Assembly: GCA_937995535.1 (NCBI GenBank)
Contig: CALKJU010000049.1
Span: forward strand, 1-33,955
DNA length: 33,955 nucleotides
DNA from: an uncultured Alphaproteobacteria bacterium
Lineage (GTDB): Bacteria > Pseudomonadota > Alphaproteobacteria > Geminicoccales > Geminicoccaceae
Direction: 5' to 3'
The notes beneath the pieces were generated by a model. The model saw only the letters and a list, made by a program, of their open reading frames with translations. It did not search any database and had not been told where the DNA came from. A program made the translations under genes and the position numbers. Shown here piece after piece: positions 7,715-18,129 of the stretch (the first letter of the stretch is position 1; each line of letters starts with the position of its first letter).

Positions 7715-8983
7715 TCAGCTCGCGGGGATGACGACGAGCACGCCGAGCGCAGCGCCAGCGTCGCGCAGACCCGCGCCTAGATCCTGGAAGGCCAGCACCG
7801 CTTGCTCGGCTGCCAAGCGCTCCGGGCTGTTCTCGGGCGCCGCGAGCACCTGATCCCAAGGATCGCCGAGCGCGGCGACGTGGGTTTCGGCGACGGCAAA
7901 CAGTGCGTCGATTCGCGCTGCGAGCGCCGTGTCCTGAGCCGCGACAAGGTCGCGGATGGAGGGACCTCGCCCGGCCGCACCCTGGCCGCTCCAGACATCC
8001 GCGATCCCCTTCAGATTGTATACGAAGTCGACCTTGGTATTGTCCGAGAAGCAGGAGTGCTCGTCCTCCTGGTCGCCCGAGTCGAGCGCCACGGCCAGCC
8101 GCTCGGCCATCAGCTCGAACCCGGCAAGAATCGCCATGCCGTTGAGAATGCGGCCCAGCGCCTCGCGCTGCGGCATCGCGCGGAGGCGGGCAGCGTAGCC
8201 GTCGGCAGCCGCCGGCTGCCATGCTCCCGCCAGTGCGTCCAGGTCGGCGACCAGCTGGTCCGTCACGAGCCGCAGATAGTCCCGACGCCGGTCGTTGTTG
8301 CCCTGACCCTCCAAGTAATCGCTGAACGGGCGGTCCCCGGGTCCGTCGGGTCGAAGGTCCTGCCCCCACAGAAGAAACTCAATCGCGTGCCATCCTGTTG
8401 TGACGTCGGCCTCGTCTGTGACCTGATCATGCGCCAGGATGGTCGCGAGATCGATCGACCGGGAGAGATCATTGATCAGGCCGCTCTCGGGTGCGCCCTC
8501 GACATAGTCAATGAACCCCTCGTTGAGCGGCCAAGCATTGATGCGCGCTTCCAGCTCCTCGATAGGCCCGTCGTAGAAGCGGAAGGTCTCGGTGACGAGG
8601 TAGGCGGGCCGCGCCTCGAGCCATGCGGCACGGGCCGCCTCCAGCGTTGCCTGTGATGGCGCGGCCAGGAACTCGGTGATCGCTCCGCGTAGCCTGCGCG
8701 CCATCTTGGCTGAGGCGGCGTAGCTGTCATGAACGTGCCGGATGTAGTGTTCGATCTGCGGCGCCGCATCGTACGAATAGTCGCTTGGCTCCTGGCTTCC
8801 CAGGGCATAGCTCTGCGGCAGCGTGAGGCCTGCCTCCCCGCCCTCCCCGCCTTCACCCCCCTCGGCGGCCAGCGCGGCAGATGCGATCGGGAACTTGCCG
8901 GTCATGCCTGCGGGCAAGCCGGTCTGCAGGACGGCGAACACACCGACACCCAGCCAGAGCTTGAAGCTCGGAGGCATTCTCAT
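7715..8983 (-). CDS. Imelysin-family periplasmic protein (IrpA/COG3487 type)
   Basis: This 422-residue protein has a signal peptide (hydrophobic run about 8-40) and a short Gly/Glu repeat (EGGEGGEGGE, 41-50), then an all-helical imelysin domain. The signature GxHxxE motif is GWHAIE (197-202, His199 and Glu202), followed by FLLWGQD. A later DEHSCFSDNT block is also typical of IrpA-like imelysins. Imelysins are implicated in iron uptake, with the GxHxxE pair proposed as a metal site. The ATG at 8983 has GAGGA immediately upstream. The gene is first in a two-gene minus-strand unit with the di-haem protein. The second imelysin (COG3489) and the COG3490 protein often found in such loci are absent. 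Confidence 0.93.
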   Translation of the reverse strand: MRMPPSFKLWLGVGVFAVLQTGLPAGMTGKFPIASAALAAEGGEGGEGGEAGLTLPQSYALGSQEPSDYSYDAAPQIEHYIRHVHDSYAASAKMARRLRGAITEFLAAPSQATLEAARAAWLEARPAYLVTETFRFYDGPIEELEARINAWPLNEGFIDYVEGAPESGLINDLSRSIDLATILAHDQVTDEADVTTGWHAIEFLLWGQDLRPDGPGDRPFSDYLEGQGNNDRRRDYLRLVTDQLVADLDALAGAWQPAAADGYAARLRAMPQREALGRILNGMAILAGFELMAERLAVALDSGDQEDEHSCFSDNTKVDFVYNLKGIADVWSGQGAAGRGPSIRDLVAAQDTALAARIDALFAVAETHVAALGDPWDQVLAAPENSPERLAAEQAVLAFQDLGAGLRDAGAALGVLVVIPAS

Positions 8984-8993
8984 TCCTCAAAAG

Positions 8994-9047
8994 TTCTTGC
9001 CAGGCAGCGACTCATCCTTAGCTTCAAGAAATCATCTTGGGCAAGAA
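8994..9047. promoter_or_regulatory. Divergent control region between imelysin and PiuC-like genes
   Basis: The 77-base gap is noticeably AT-richer than its surroundings. It holds an inverted pair ttcttgcc (8994-9001) and ggcaagaa (9040-9047), and inside it a tighter inverted repeat caaga-aatca-tcttg (9025-9039). Both genes are of iron-regulated types, so an iron regulator such as Fur/Mur, Irr or RirA could bind here. The sequence does not closely match the consensus ICE or Fur box I know, so the regulator is unassigned. Confidence 0.4.
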
Positions 9048-9060
9048 GAGTTCGACAAAG

Positions 9061-9723
9061 ATGCTTCTTTGTATTGGACCAGTTCTAGACAAGGGTGTCG
9101 TCGACGCGGCCACGGCGGCCCTGACCGCCGGACGCTTCGTCGACGGCCGCGCCACGGCGGGCTGGTACGCGCGCACGATCAAGGAGAACCTCCAGGCCGA
9201 TCCCCAGGATGACCGGCTCGCCGCGCTGCGCCGGACCCTCGCCGATACGATCCTCCGCAACGAGCTGTTTCAGATGGCGGTACGCCCCCGGCGGCTGAGC
9301 CCGCTCAGCCTGAGCCGCTACGAGCCCGGCATGCACTATGGCGCGCATGTCGACGATGCGATAATGGGCGAGCTTCGGGCCGACGTGTCCTTCACGCTGT
9401 TCCTCAGCGATCCGGCAGGGTACGCGGGCGGGGAACTGATGATCGACGGGCCGGGCGGGACGCAAGAATTCAAGCTGCCTGCCGGTTCGCTCGTCGCCTA
9501 TCCGTCCACTACACTGCATCACGTGGCCGAAGTGACCAGCGGGGTGCGCTATGCCGCGGTCGGTTGGGCCCAAAGCCTCGTGCGCGACGCCGCACGGCGC
9601 GAACTGCTGTTCGAGCTCGACACCGCCCGGCGCACGCTGTTCCGGCAGAGCGGCAAGACCGGCGCGTTCGACCTCGTGACGAAGTCGTTCTCTAACCTGC
9701 TGCGGATGTGGGCAGAGCCCTGA
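9061..9723 (+). CDS. PiuC/PKHD-type Fe(II)/2-oxoglutarate dioxygenase
   Basis: This 220-residue protein starts at ATG 9061 (MLLCIGPVLD), as PiuC homologues do; a TTG at 9037 would add 8 residues. The double-stranded beta-helix facial triad is visible: His96 and Asp98 in MHYGAHVDDA and the distal His153 in PSTTLHHV, with the 2-oxoglutarate-binding Arg163 in SGVRYAAVGW. The C-terminal VRDAARRELLFELD helix is characteristic of PiuC. PiuC-like proteins are induced by iron limitation and usually neighbour TonB receptors. Here the neighbour is an imelysin, divergently transcribed. No siderophore receptor is in the window. The hydroxylated substrate is unknown. Confidence 0.92.
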   Translation: MLLCIGPVLDKGVVDAATAALTAGRFVDGRATAGWYARTIKENLQADPQDDRLAALRRTLADTILRNELFQMAVRPRRLSPLSLSRYEPGMHYGAHVDDAIMGELRADVSFTLFLSDPAGYAGGELMIDGPGGTQEFKLPAGSLVAYPSTTLHHVAEVTSGVRYAAVGWAQSLVRDAARRELLFELDTARRTLFRQSGKTGAFDLVTKSFSNLLRMWAEP

Positions 9724-9730
9724 TGCTGGT

Positions 9731-9758
9731 GCGCGCCCGGCTTGCGCCGGGGGCGCGC
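9731..9758 (+). terminator. Strong stem-loop between the PiuC-like gene and purQ
   Basis: gcgcgcccggc (9731-9741) pairs with 9746-9758 around a TTGC loop, 11 base pairs with a 2-base bulge. It starts 8 bases after the PiuC-like stop and 39 bases before purQ. There is no U-tract, so complete intrinsic termination is unlikely. It could pause or protect RNA and set the level of read-through into purQ. Confidence 0.35.
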
Positions 9759-9796
9759 GCTCGCTACTGCGCACGCGGCCTCGCGAGACGGAGCCG

Positions 9797-10458
9797 ATGC
9801 GCGCCGCCGTCGTCACCTTTCCCGGTTCGAACTGCGACCGTGACCTCGTCGTCGCGATGGAGGCCGTGTTCGGCACATCGGTGCGGCGGATCTGGCACCA
9901 GGAGAGCGACCTGCCGTCGCTCGATCTGATCGGCCTGCCGGGCGGCTTCTCCTACGGCGACTATCTGCGCTGCGGGGCGATCGCGGCCCGCTCGCCGGTC
10001 CTCGGTGCGATCGCCCGCCACGCCGAGCGCGGCGGCTTCGTGCTCGGCATCTGCAACGGCTTCCAGATCCTCACCGAGGCGGGCCTGTTGCCCGGCGCCC
10101 TGATCCGCAATGCCGGGCTCGCCTTCGTCTGCCGCATGGTCGAGGTCGAGGTGGCCGAGACGTCGAGCGCCTTCACCCGTGGCTACACGGGCGCCGCCAC
10201 GGTCCGCCTGCCGATCGCCCATCACGACGGGAACTACGTGGTCGATGAGGAGGAGTTGGCGCGGCTCGAGGGCGAGGGTCGGGTGGCCTTCCGTTACCGT
10301 GACAATCCCAACGGTTCGAGAGGCTCGATCGCCGGTGTGCTGAGCCTGCGCCGCAATGTGTTGGGCCTGATGCCGCATCCCGAGCGGGCGGTCGATCCGC
10401 TCCTCGGCTCGGTCGATGGCCGGCCCCTGTTCAGCTCGCTGCTCGCCGCGGTCGGTCG

Positions 10459-10462
<4 letters not shown>
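9797..10462 (+). CDS. purQ: FGAM synthetase glutaminase subunit PurQ
   Basis: This 221-residue class I glutamine amidotransferase supplies ammonia to PurL. The nucleophile is Cys86 in [10 protein letters not shown], and the His/Glu of the triad are in GLMPHPERA near the C-terminus. [16 protein letters not shown] (about 48-63) is the PurQ-specific oxyanion/interface segment. It overlaps purL by 4 bases (ATGA). The upstream neighbour is the PiuC-like gene, 73 bases away, not purS as would be expected. Confidence 0.96.
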
Positions 10463-12666
<2,204 letters not shown>

Positions 12667-12694
12667 ACAACGGGAAGTGGGGAGTGGTCCGGGG

Positions 12695-12928
12695 ATGGCG
12701 ATGAGCGCCGGCGAGATCGAGCGGCTGATCAAGGCCGGGTTGCCAGACGCCGAGGTCCGGATCGAGGACCTCGCCGGTGATGGCAACCACTACCGCGCCG
12801 TCGTCGTCTCCGAGCAGTTTCGCGGAAAGTCGCGCGTGCAGCAGCATCAGATCGTCTATCGTGCCCTCGGCGGGCGCATGGGCGACGAACTGCACGCGCT
12901 GGCTCTATCGACCTCGGCGCCGGCGTGA
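12695..12928 (+). CDS. bolA: BolA-family protein
   Basis: This protein of about 77 residues has the BolA/IbaG class II KH-like fold pattern: EIERLIKAGLPDAEVRIEDL, then SEQFRGKSRVQQHQIVYRAL with the conserved His, and GRMGDELHALAL. BolA proteins pair with CGFS monothiol glutaredoxins to bind [2Fe-2S] clusters and regulate iron and Fe-S metabolism. The partner grxD is 25 bases downstream. Two starts compete: ATG 12695 (MAMSAGE) and ATG 12701 (MSAGE). The GGGG just before 12695 is better spaced for 12701. The symbol names the family; the gene could equally be called ibaG. Confidence 0.9.
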   Translation: MAMSAGEIERLIKAGLPDAEVRIEDLAGDGNHYRAVVVSEQFRGKSRVQQHQIVYRALGGRMGDELHALALSTSAPA

Positions 12929-12953
12929 CCGGCGGAGCAGCGGGAAACCGGAT

Positions 12954-13292
<339 letters not shown>

Positions 13293-13314
13293 GGACGACG
13301 GCCCCGCCGGCCTG

Positions 13315-14097
13315 TCACGGCAGGTGGATCGGCGCGCACGCGTCCTCGGCGCAATCGTGGGTGGCGGTGAGCAGCGCCCGCCCTGCCTCGGTCACGGCAA
13401 CCGGCGCGAATCGGCCGTCCGCGCTGACCGTGACCTCGAACCAGCGCTGCGGCCCGTCGGGCCAGCTCACGAAGTCGTCGCCGGCATCGAAGCCGTGGAC
13501 GGGCACCAGTCGGACCTCGAGCGTCGGCAGCGACGCGGCACCGATCCGCCGATCCTCGAGGCGCCGAGCCTCGAGGTCGAGGCGCTTGCGGCCGTCGAAC
13601 AGGGCGACCGTCATCTCGCTACCGCGGGCGGTCGCCGGGTCGGCGAGCCACTGGCGCAGCTGGAGCACGCCGGTGAGCGGGTCGACCGCATCGCGCAGCG
13701 CCTCGGGCGGCACTTCGCTCGGTCGCTCACGGCCGCGGCGGATCTCCACCGCGCGCGCCACCTGACCCGCCTCGTCCCAATGCACCGCGAGATCACGGGT
13801 GCGATCCGGCTTCTCGTAGCGGGCGGTGAAATGCAGCGGCCGCTGGTCATGCCCGGTGGTCGCACGCATGGTGGTCACGTGGCGGCCGAACAGGGCCGCG
13901 AGCCCGTCCGTCGACACGACGAGCCGGCTCGTCGTGTCGATCTCGCCGGGGGTCACGGTCAACGTCACCGTCGCCACAGGGACGCCACGGACCTGCATGG
14001 AATAACGCAGATCGAACCCGCCGAGGCCCAGCCCCGCGAGCGGTCTTCCCGGCACCGCCACGGCCAACCCCACGGTGAGCAGAGCCGCCGCCACCAT
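13315..14097 (-). CDS. DUF3108-like exported protein
   Basis: This 260-residue protein starts MVAAALLTVGLAVAVPG, a plausible Sec signal peptide, followed by a beta-rich domain (FDLRYSMQVRGVPVATVTL, RPLHFTARYEKPDRTR, KRLDLEARRLEDRRIG). The pattern of alternating strands and a central proline-rich turn (RRGRERPSEVPPEALRDAVDPLTG) resembles DUF3108 periplasmic proteins of unknown function. No shine-dalgarno sequence is evident before ATG 14097, so the start is tentative. It is divergent from an alginate lyase whose coding evidence begins only about 15 bases away, leaving almost no promoter space. Confidence 0.7.
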   Translation of the reverse strand: MVAAALLTVGLAVAVPGRPLAGLGLGGFDLRYSMQVRGVPVATVTLTVTPGEIDTTSRLVVSTDGLAALFGRHVTTMRATTGHDQRPLHFTARYEKPDRTRDLAVHWDEAGQVARAVEIRRGRERPSEVPPEALRDAVDPLTGVLQLRQWLADPATARGSEMTVALFDGRKRLDLEARRLEDRRIGAASLPTLEVRLVPVHGFDAGDDFVSWPDGPQRWFEVTVSADGRFAPVAVTEAGRALLTATHDCAEDACAPIHLP

Positions 14098-14124
14098 CGC
14101 CGAGCGGCCACGCTGCTCGTCGCG

Positions 14125-15249
14125 TTGCTTGCCCTGGCGGGCAGCCTGCGCGCGGACGAGATCGCGCTCATCCGCCCCGGTGACACCGTTTTCGTTCGGG
14201 CCGACCGGCTGGCCGAGCTGGAAGCCGCGGGCCCCGAGTTCCGCGCCGCGGTCTGCGGTGCCGAGGTCGCGAAGTGGCGCACGCACGAGCCCATCACCCG
14301 GGTGATCTCGCCCGAGGAGTACGGGATCGACACGCGCGCCGAGCCGTTCGCGCACACCGTGATGCGTGCCGCTGCCGCCGCCTTCGGCACCGACGACGCG
14401 AAGGCTCGCCATGCGCTGATCCGCCTCCTGCGGCGGTGGGCCAAGGGCCGTGCGCTGACCGTCTTCGACCGCGCCCAGGAAAGCAACTTCTACACGGTCG
14501 AGCGGACCCTCCTGCCGGTGATCGTCGCGTGGAGCCTGGTCCGCGATCACCCGGACGTGCCGGCCGAGGACGGCGGGCTGATCAGCACATGGATCGATCG
14601 GCTGATCGTCGAGCGGATCCGCCCGAATCAGAAGCCCCTCGCCGATCCGCTGGCCGTGAACAACCACACCTATCTCTCCGCTTCCGTCGATATGGCATGG
14701 GGTGCGCTGCGCGGCGACCCTTCCGCGTTCCGCAGGGGCATCGAACTGTACCGCCTAGCCATTGCGCAGATGCGCGACGACGGCAGCCTGCCGCGCGAGA
14801 CCGAGCGCGGCGCGCGCGCACTGTGGTACCAGCGACACGCCATCGCCTCGCTGGTCGCGATCGCCGAGATGGCGGCCGTGCAGGGCCTCGATCTCTACGG
14901 CTATCAGTTCGAGGGGCGCGACCTCCATCGCGCCGTCGCGTTCCTGCTGGCCGCGGTCGAGGACCAGACCATCGTCTGGCCCTACGCCCAGGCGGATGTG
15001 AACCCCGGCCCTTCGACCAACTGGATGGCGCAGGATCTAGGCTTCATGCGCCGGCGCGGCCACGGCCGGCATTATATGGGTTGGGCAGAGGCCTACATGC
15101 GACGGTTCCCGCACCGCCCGGAGGCGCTGGAACTCGCGCGTCTTCTGCTCAAATGGGACCCGACGCCACGGCCGATGGTCGACGACTACAGTGGCGGCGA
15201 TACCACCTGCTTTTACGCCCTGCCGGACGGGCCGCTGCCGTTAAAGTGA
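14125..15249 (+). CDS. Polysaccharide lyase family 5 alginate lyase-like protein (start unclear)
   Basis: The C-terminal about 370 residues match the AlgL-type alpha-toroid fold. The conserved catalytic set can be aligned by eye to AlgL: Asn-Asn-His at 14659-14667 (NNHTY), Arg at 14806 and Tyr at 14827 (RGARALWY). PL5 enzymes beta-eliminate mannuronate-rich alginate, usually in the periplasm. A signal-like run (LLVALLALAGSLRA) begins at 14113, but no ATG or GTG is in frame near it. Only CTG 14113 or TTG 14125 is available, with no ribosome site; TTG 14125 is used here as a placeholder. A long upstream extension exists but is antisense to the DUF3108 gene. No other alginate gene is in the window. 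Confidence 0.75.
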   Translation: MLALAGSLRADEIALIRPGDTVFVRADRLAELEAAGPEFRAAVCGAEVAKWRTHEPITRVISPEEYGIDTRAEPFAHTVMRAAAAAFGTDDAKARHALIRLLRRWAKGRALTVFDRAQESNFYTVERTLLPVIVAWSLVRDHPDVPAEDGGLISTWIDRLIVERIRPNQKPLADPLAVNNHTYLSASVDMAWGALRGDPSAFRRGIELYRLAIAQMRDDGSLPRETERGARALWYQRHAIASLVAIAEMAAVQGLDLYGYQFEGRDLHRAVAFLLAAVEDQTIVWPYAQADVNPGPSTNWMAQDLGFMRRRGHGRHYMGWAEAYMRRFPHRPEALELARLLLKWDPTPRPMVDDYSGGDTTCFYALPDGPLPLK

Positions 15250-15268
15250 CGTGGTGGCGCGCCGCCGA

Positions 15269-15883
15269 TCAGCGCGAGTAGTACTCGATGACCAAGTTCG
15301 GCTCCATCTGCACCGGATAGGGCACGTCGAGCATCTTCGGCGTGCGCACGAACACGGCCTTCATCGCCTTGGTGTCGACCGCCAGGTACTCGGGAACGTC
15401 GCGCTCGGGACGCTGGATCGTCTCGAGCACCAACGCCATGCTCTTGGCCTTCTCCGACAGCTCGACGGTGTCGCCCTCGCGTACCCGGTAGCTCGCGATA
15501 TTGACCCGCCGGCCATTGACCTTGACGTGTCCGTGGCTGACGAGCTGCCGCGCCGCGAACATGGTCGGCACGAAACTGGCGCGGTAGATTACGGCGTCGA
15601 GGCGGCGCTCAAGCAGGCCGATCAGGTTCTCGGCAGTGTCGCCGCGCAGGCGGACCGCCTCCTGGTAGGCCCGGCGGAACTGCGTCTCGGTCATGCTCGC
15701 ATAGTAGCGCTTCAGCTTCTGCTTGGCCGCGAGCTGGGTGGCGTAGCCGGACAGCTTGCGGCGCTTCTGGCCGTGCTCGCCGGGCGCATAGTCGCGCCGT
15801 GCCAAGGGGCTCTTCGCGCGTCCCCACAGGTTGACGCCGAGCCGTCGGCAGATCTTCGACTTGGCCTGGATACGCTTGGTCAT
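15269..15883 (-). CDS. rpsD: 30S ribosomal protein S4
   Basis: This 204-residue primary rRNA-binding protein organises the 5' domain of 16S rRNA and forms the mRNA entry site with S3 and S5. The N-terminus [20 protein letters not shown] and the S4 RNA-binding domain (about 94-155, [38 protein letters not shown]) are clear. It ends LVIEYYSR as bacterial S4 proteins do. It has one N-terminal Cys rather than the four-cysteine zinc site of some bacteria. It stands alone, outside an alpha operon, as is usual in Alphaproteobacteria, with its own promoter. The stop is 19 bases from the convergent lyase stop. Confidence 0.98.
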   Translation of the reverse strand: MTKRIQAKSKICRRLGVNLWGRAKSPLARRDYAPGEHGQKRRKLSGYATQLAAKQKLKRYYASMTETQFRRAYQEAVRLRGDTAENLIGLLERRLDAVIYRASFVPTMFAARQLVSHGHVKVNGRRVNIASYRVREGDTVELSEKAKSMALVLETIQRPERDVPEYLAVDTKAMKAVFVRTPKMLDVPYPVQMEPNLVIEYYSR

Positions 15884-15907
15884 CGTGCCTCGATCGGACG
15901 CAGACGC

Positions 15908-15937
15908 AAAAAACGGCCCGCCGGATCGACGTGGCCG
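15908..15937 (-). terminator. Terminator-like hairpin in the rpsD leader
   Basis: On the minus strand CGGCC (15937-15933) can pair with GGCCG (15918-15914), followed directly by six T (15913-15908). It lies between the rpsD promoter and its start codon. A 5-bp GC stem with a 14-base loop is weak for an intrinsic terminator, but the position suggests an attenuator or an S4-binding leader element. This is inference from position. Confidence 0.4.
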
Positions 15938-15950
15938 CTCGTGAGCCGCG

Positions 15951-15978
15951 CTTATAGCCGCGCGTCGGCGCTTGTCAA
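15951..15978 (-). promoter_or_regulatory. rpsD: Promoter of rpsD
   Basis: On the minus strand a perfect -35 TTGACA (15978-15973) is followed after 16 bases by TATAAG (15956-15951). This is the best housekeeping-type promoter in the window. Transcription would start near 15944, giving a leader of about 60 bases before the ATG at 15883. Confidence 0.75.
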
Positions 15979-16054
15979 ACCCACCGGCGTGCCTCTTGGC
16001 GGGGTGCGGCGCGCTGGCTAACCCTGGCGCCCCGGCGACAACGGGAGGTGGACG

Positions 16055-16633
16055 GTGAGCGAGGCCGACGCGGTGCCGTGGCGGGCTTGGCTCGTCGCGA
16101 TGGCGACAAACAACGCCTGGGCCAACCGCCGCCTGCACAACGCCTGCGCGCGGCTGCTGCCGGGCGAGTGGCAGGCGCCCCGCGCCGGCTTCTTCCCCAG
16201 CCTTCGACATACCCTCAACCACATCCTCTATGTCGACTGGTATTATGTCGACGCGCTGGAGGGCGGCTCGCTCGGGCCGGCCGCCTGGGCGGTCGAGATC
16301 CCCTGCCCGAGCCTCGACGAGCTGCGGGTCGCGCAGGAGGCCGTGGATCGCCGGTTGCTGCGCTTCTGCGCGCAACTCTCGGCCGGTGCGATCGCCCGGC
16401 CGGTCCGCCTGCTCCGCCCGCGCGATCGGGTCCAGGTGGAGCGCGTCGACCGGGTGCTGCTACATCTGTTCCAGCACCAGATCCACCATCGCGGGCAGGC
16501 GCACGCGATGCTGTCCGCGACCTCCGTGGCCCCACCGCAGCTCGACGAGCTGTTCCTCGCCGACGACGCCGAGCTGCGCGCCCCGGAGCTGGCCGAGCTG
16601 GGTCTGGACGATCCCGCACCTGGTCCGGGCTGA
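16055..16633 (+). CDS. DinB-family putative metal-dependent protein
   Basis: This 192-residue protein has the four-helix DinB/YfiT layout with three histidines in the expected places: His56 (RHTLNHIL) and His141/His145 (QHQIHHRGQ), which together form the usual metal site. [10 protein letters not shown] near the N-terminus is also typical. The family includes thiol S-transferases and damage-induced proteins, so the reaction is unknown. The GTG start (16055) is supported by GGGAGG about 10 bases upstream. The gene is divergent from rpsD and 9 bases ahead of the AEC transporter, so an operon with it is likely. Confidence 0.85.
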   Translation: MSEADAVPWRAWLVAMATNNAWANRRLHNACARLLPGEWQAPRAGFFPSLRHTLNHILYVDWYYVDALEGGSLGPAAWAVEIPCPSLDELRVAQEAVDRRLLRFCAQLSAGAIARPVRLLRPRDRVQVERVDRVLLHLFQHQIHHRGQAHAMLSATSVAPPQLDELFLADDAELRAPELAELGLDDPAPGPG

Positions 16634-16642
16634 GGCGCGCTG

Positions 16643-17587
16643 TTGGCGGTCCTCGACATCGTCCTGCCGATCTTCGGGCTGCTCGCCTTCGGCTATGCCG
16701 CGACCTTCACGGCGGTGTTCGACACCGTGGCGAACCGTGCGCTGGCTTCGTTCGTGTTCTGGTTCGCGATCCCGGTCCTGCTGTTCCGCAGCGTCGCCAC
16801 CCAGCCGCTCCCCGACGCGATCCCCTGGGGCTACCTGATCTCGTTCTACGGCACGGCACTGCTGGTGCTGGCGGTGGCCGCGATCACCGCCCGCCGGCTG
16901 CTCGGCATGCCGCCCCTGCCGGCGGCGATCGTCGGGTTCGGCGCCGCCTACGGCAACGTCGTCCTGCTCGGCACGCCGCTGGTGCTGGCCGCGTTCGGGC
17001 CCGCCGGGACTCTGCCGTTCTTCCTCCTCCTCGCCTTCCACTCGCTCCTGCTGATGACGGTCGGGACAGGACTGATCGAGGTCGCCCGCGGCCGGCGCGT
17101 CGGCGCCGCGGCAACCGCACGTCAGGCCGTACTCGCCATCGTCCGCAACCCGATCCCGATGTCGCTCCTCGCCGGGCTCGCCTTCCAGGCGGCTGGTCTT
17201 GGCCTGCCCGCGGCGGTCGACCGGTGGGCCGCGCTGCTCGGCGCGGCCGCCGGCCCGTGTGCCCTGTTCTCGGTCGGCGCCTCTCTGCGCGGCTACCGCT
17301 TCGGCGGAGCGGTCCGCCCCGCGCTCCTCATGGTCGGGCTCAAGATGGCGCTGCACCCGCTGCTTGTCTGGGTGGCGACCCGCTGGCTGCTCGACGTCCC
17401 GCCACTCTGGGCGGCCGTGGCGATGGTCACCGCCGCCCTGCCCTGCGGCGTCAACGGCTACCTGTTCGCCCAGCGCTACGCCGCCGCCGAGGCGGAGACC
17501 GCGGCGGCGGTGCTCCTCGCGACGCTGCTTTCGGTAGTGACGCTGACCCTGCTGCTCGCCGGGCTCGGCGTCGTGCCGGCGGCCTAG
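16643..17587 (+). CDS. AEC-family (auxin efflux carrier-like) permease
   Basis: This 314-residue integral membrane protein has about ten hydrophobic helices in two five-helix halves separated by a basic loop near residues 150-160 (RGRRVGAAATARQ). YGNVVLLGTPLVLAAFG and the C-terminal ALPCGVNGYLFAQRY are typical of bacterial AEC transporters such as MleP/MdcF-type malate or malonate carriers. The substrate cannot be deduced. The start is TTG 16643 with a GAGG site 8 bases before it. Downstream, after a gap, is the CBS-pair gene. Confidence 0.88.
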   Translation: MAVLDIVLPIFGLLAFGYAATFTAVFDTVANRALASFVFWFAIPVLLFRSVATQPLPDAIPWGYLISFYGTALLVLAVAAITARRLLGMPPLPAAIVGFGAAYGNVVLLGTPLVLAAFGPAGTLPFFLLLAFHSLLLMTVGTGLIEVARGRRVGAAATARQAVLAIVRNPIPMSLLAGLAFQAAGLGLPAAVDRWAALLGAAAGPCALFSVGASLRGYRFGGAVRPALLMVGLKMALHPLLVWVATRWLLDVPPLWAAVAMVTAALPCGVNGYLFAQRYAAAEAETAAAVLLATLLSVVTLTLLLAGLGVVPAA

Positions 17588-17679
17588 GTCGACGCGATTG
17601 AACGGGGCTGCGCGGCCGCCCATAACGGGGCCGCAGGCCGGCGCCATGCCCGGCGGCCGCCGCAGCGGTGGGAGGTCCG

Positions 17680-18117
17680 ATGAAGGTCAAGGACGTGATG
17701 AACATCAACGCCAGCCGGGTCCTGATCGGCTCGACCGTGCGGCAGGCGGCGGAGCAGTTCGTCTTCACCGGCGCCAGCGACCTCGTCGTGGTCGACGCCG
17801 AGGGCAGGTTCGTGGGCGTGCTCTCCGAGGGTGACGTGATGCGCGCGGCCCTGCCGCAGCTCACCGAAATCGTCGACAGCGGCCGCTCGCTGTCCGACTC
17901 CTATGATCTGATGCAGGAGAAGGGGCGTGGCCTCGCCGACAAGCCGCTCGACGACCTGGTGATCCGCGATCCGGTGGTGCTCTCCCCCGATGACACGCTG
18001 CTGCGCGCCGCGACCTTGATGGCGTCGCGGCAGATCCGGCGGCTGCCGGTGGTGCACAACCGCCAGCTCGTCGGCACCGTCTCGCGCGCCGACATCTGCC
18101 GGGCGCTGTTCCGCTGA
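17680..18117 (+). CDS. Two-CBS-domain protein
   Basis: This 145-residue protein consists of two CBS domains in tandem: about 1-65 (MKVKDVMN, ASDLVVVDAEGRFVGVLSEGD) and about 85-145 (LVIRDPVVLSPDDTLLRAA, RRLPVVHNRQLVGTVSRAD). CBS pairs bind adenosyl nucleotides and act as energy or stress sensors, usually for a partner enzyme or channel that is not evident here. The ATG at 17680 has GGAGG 4 bases upstream. A GTG 12 bases earlier is less likely because it contains that site. It converges on the YciI-like gene with 12 bases between. Confidence 0.92.
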   Translation: MKVKDVMNINASRVLIGSTVRQAAEQFVFTGASDLVVVDAEGRFVGVLSEGDVMRAALPQLTEIVDSGRSLSDSYDLMQEKGRGLADKPLDDLVIRDPVVLSPDDTLLRAATLMASRQIRRLPVVHNRQLVGTVSRADICRALFR

Positions 18118-18129
18118 GCCGGCGGCGCG

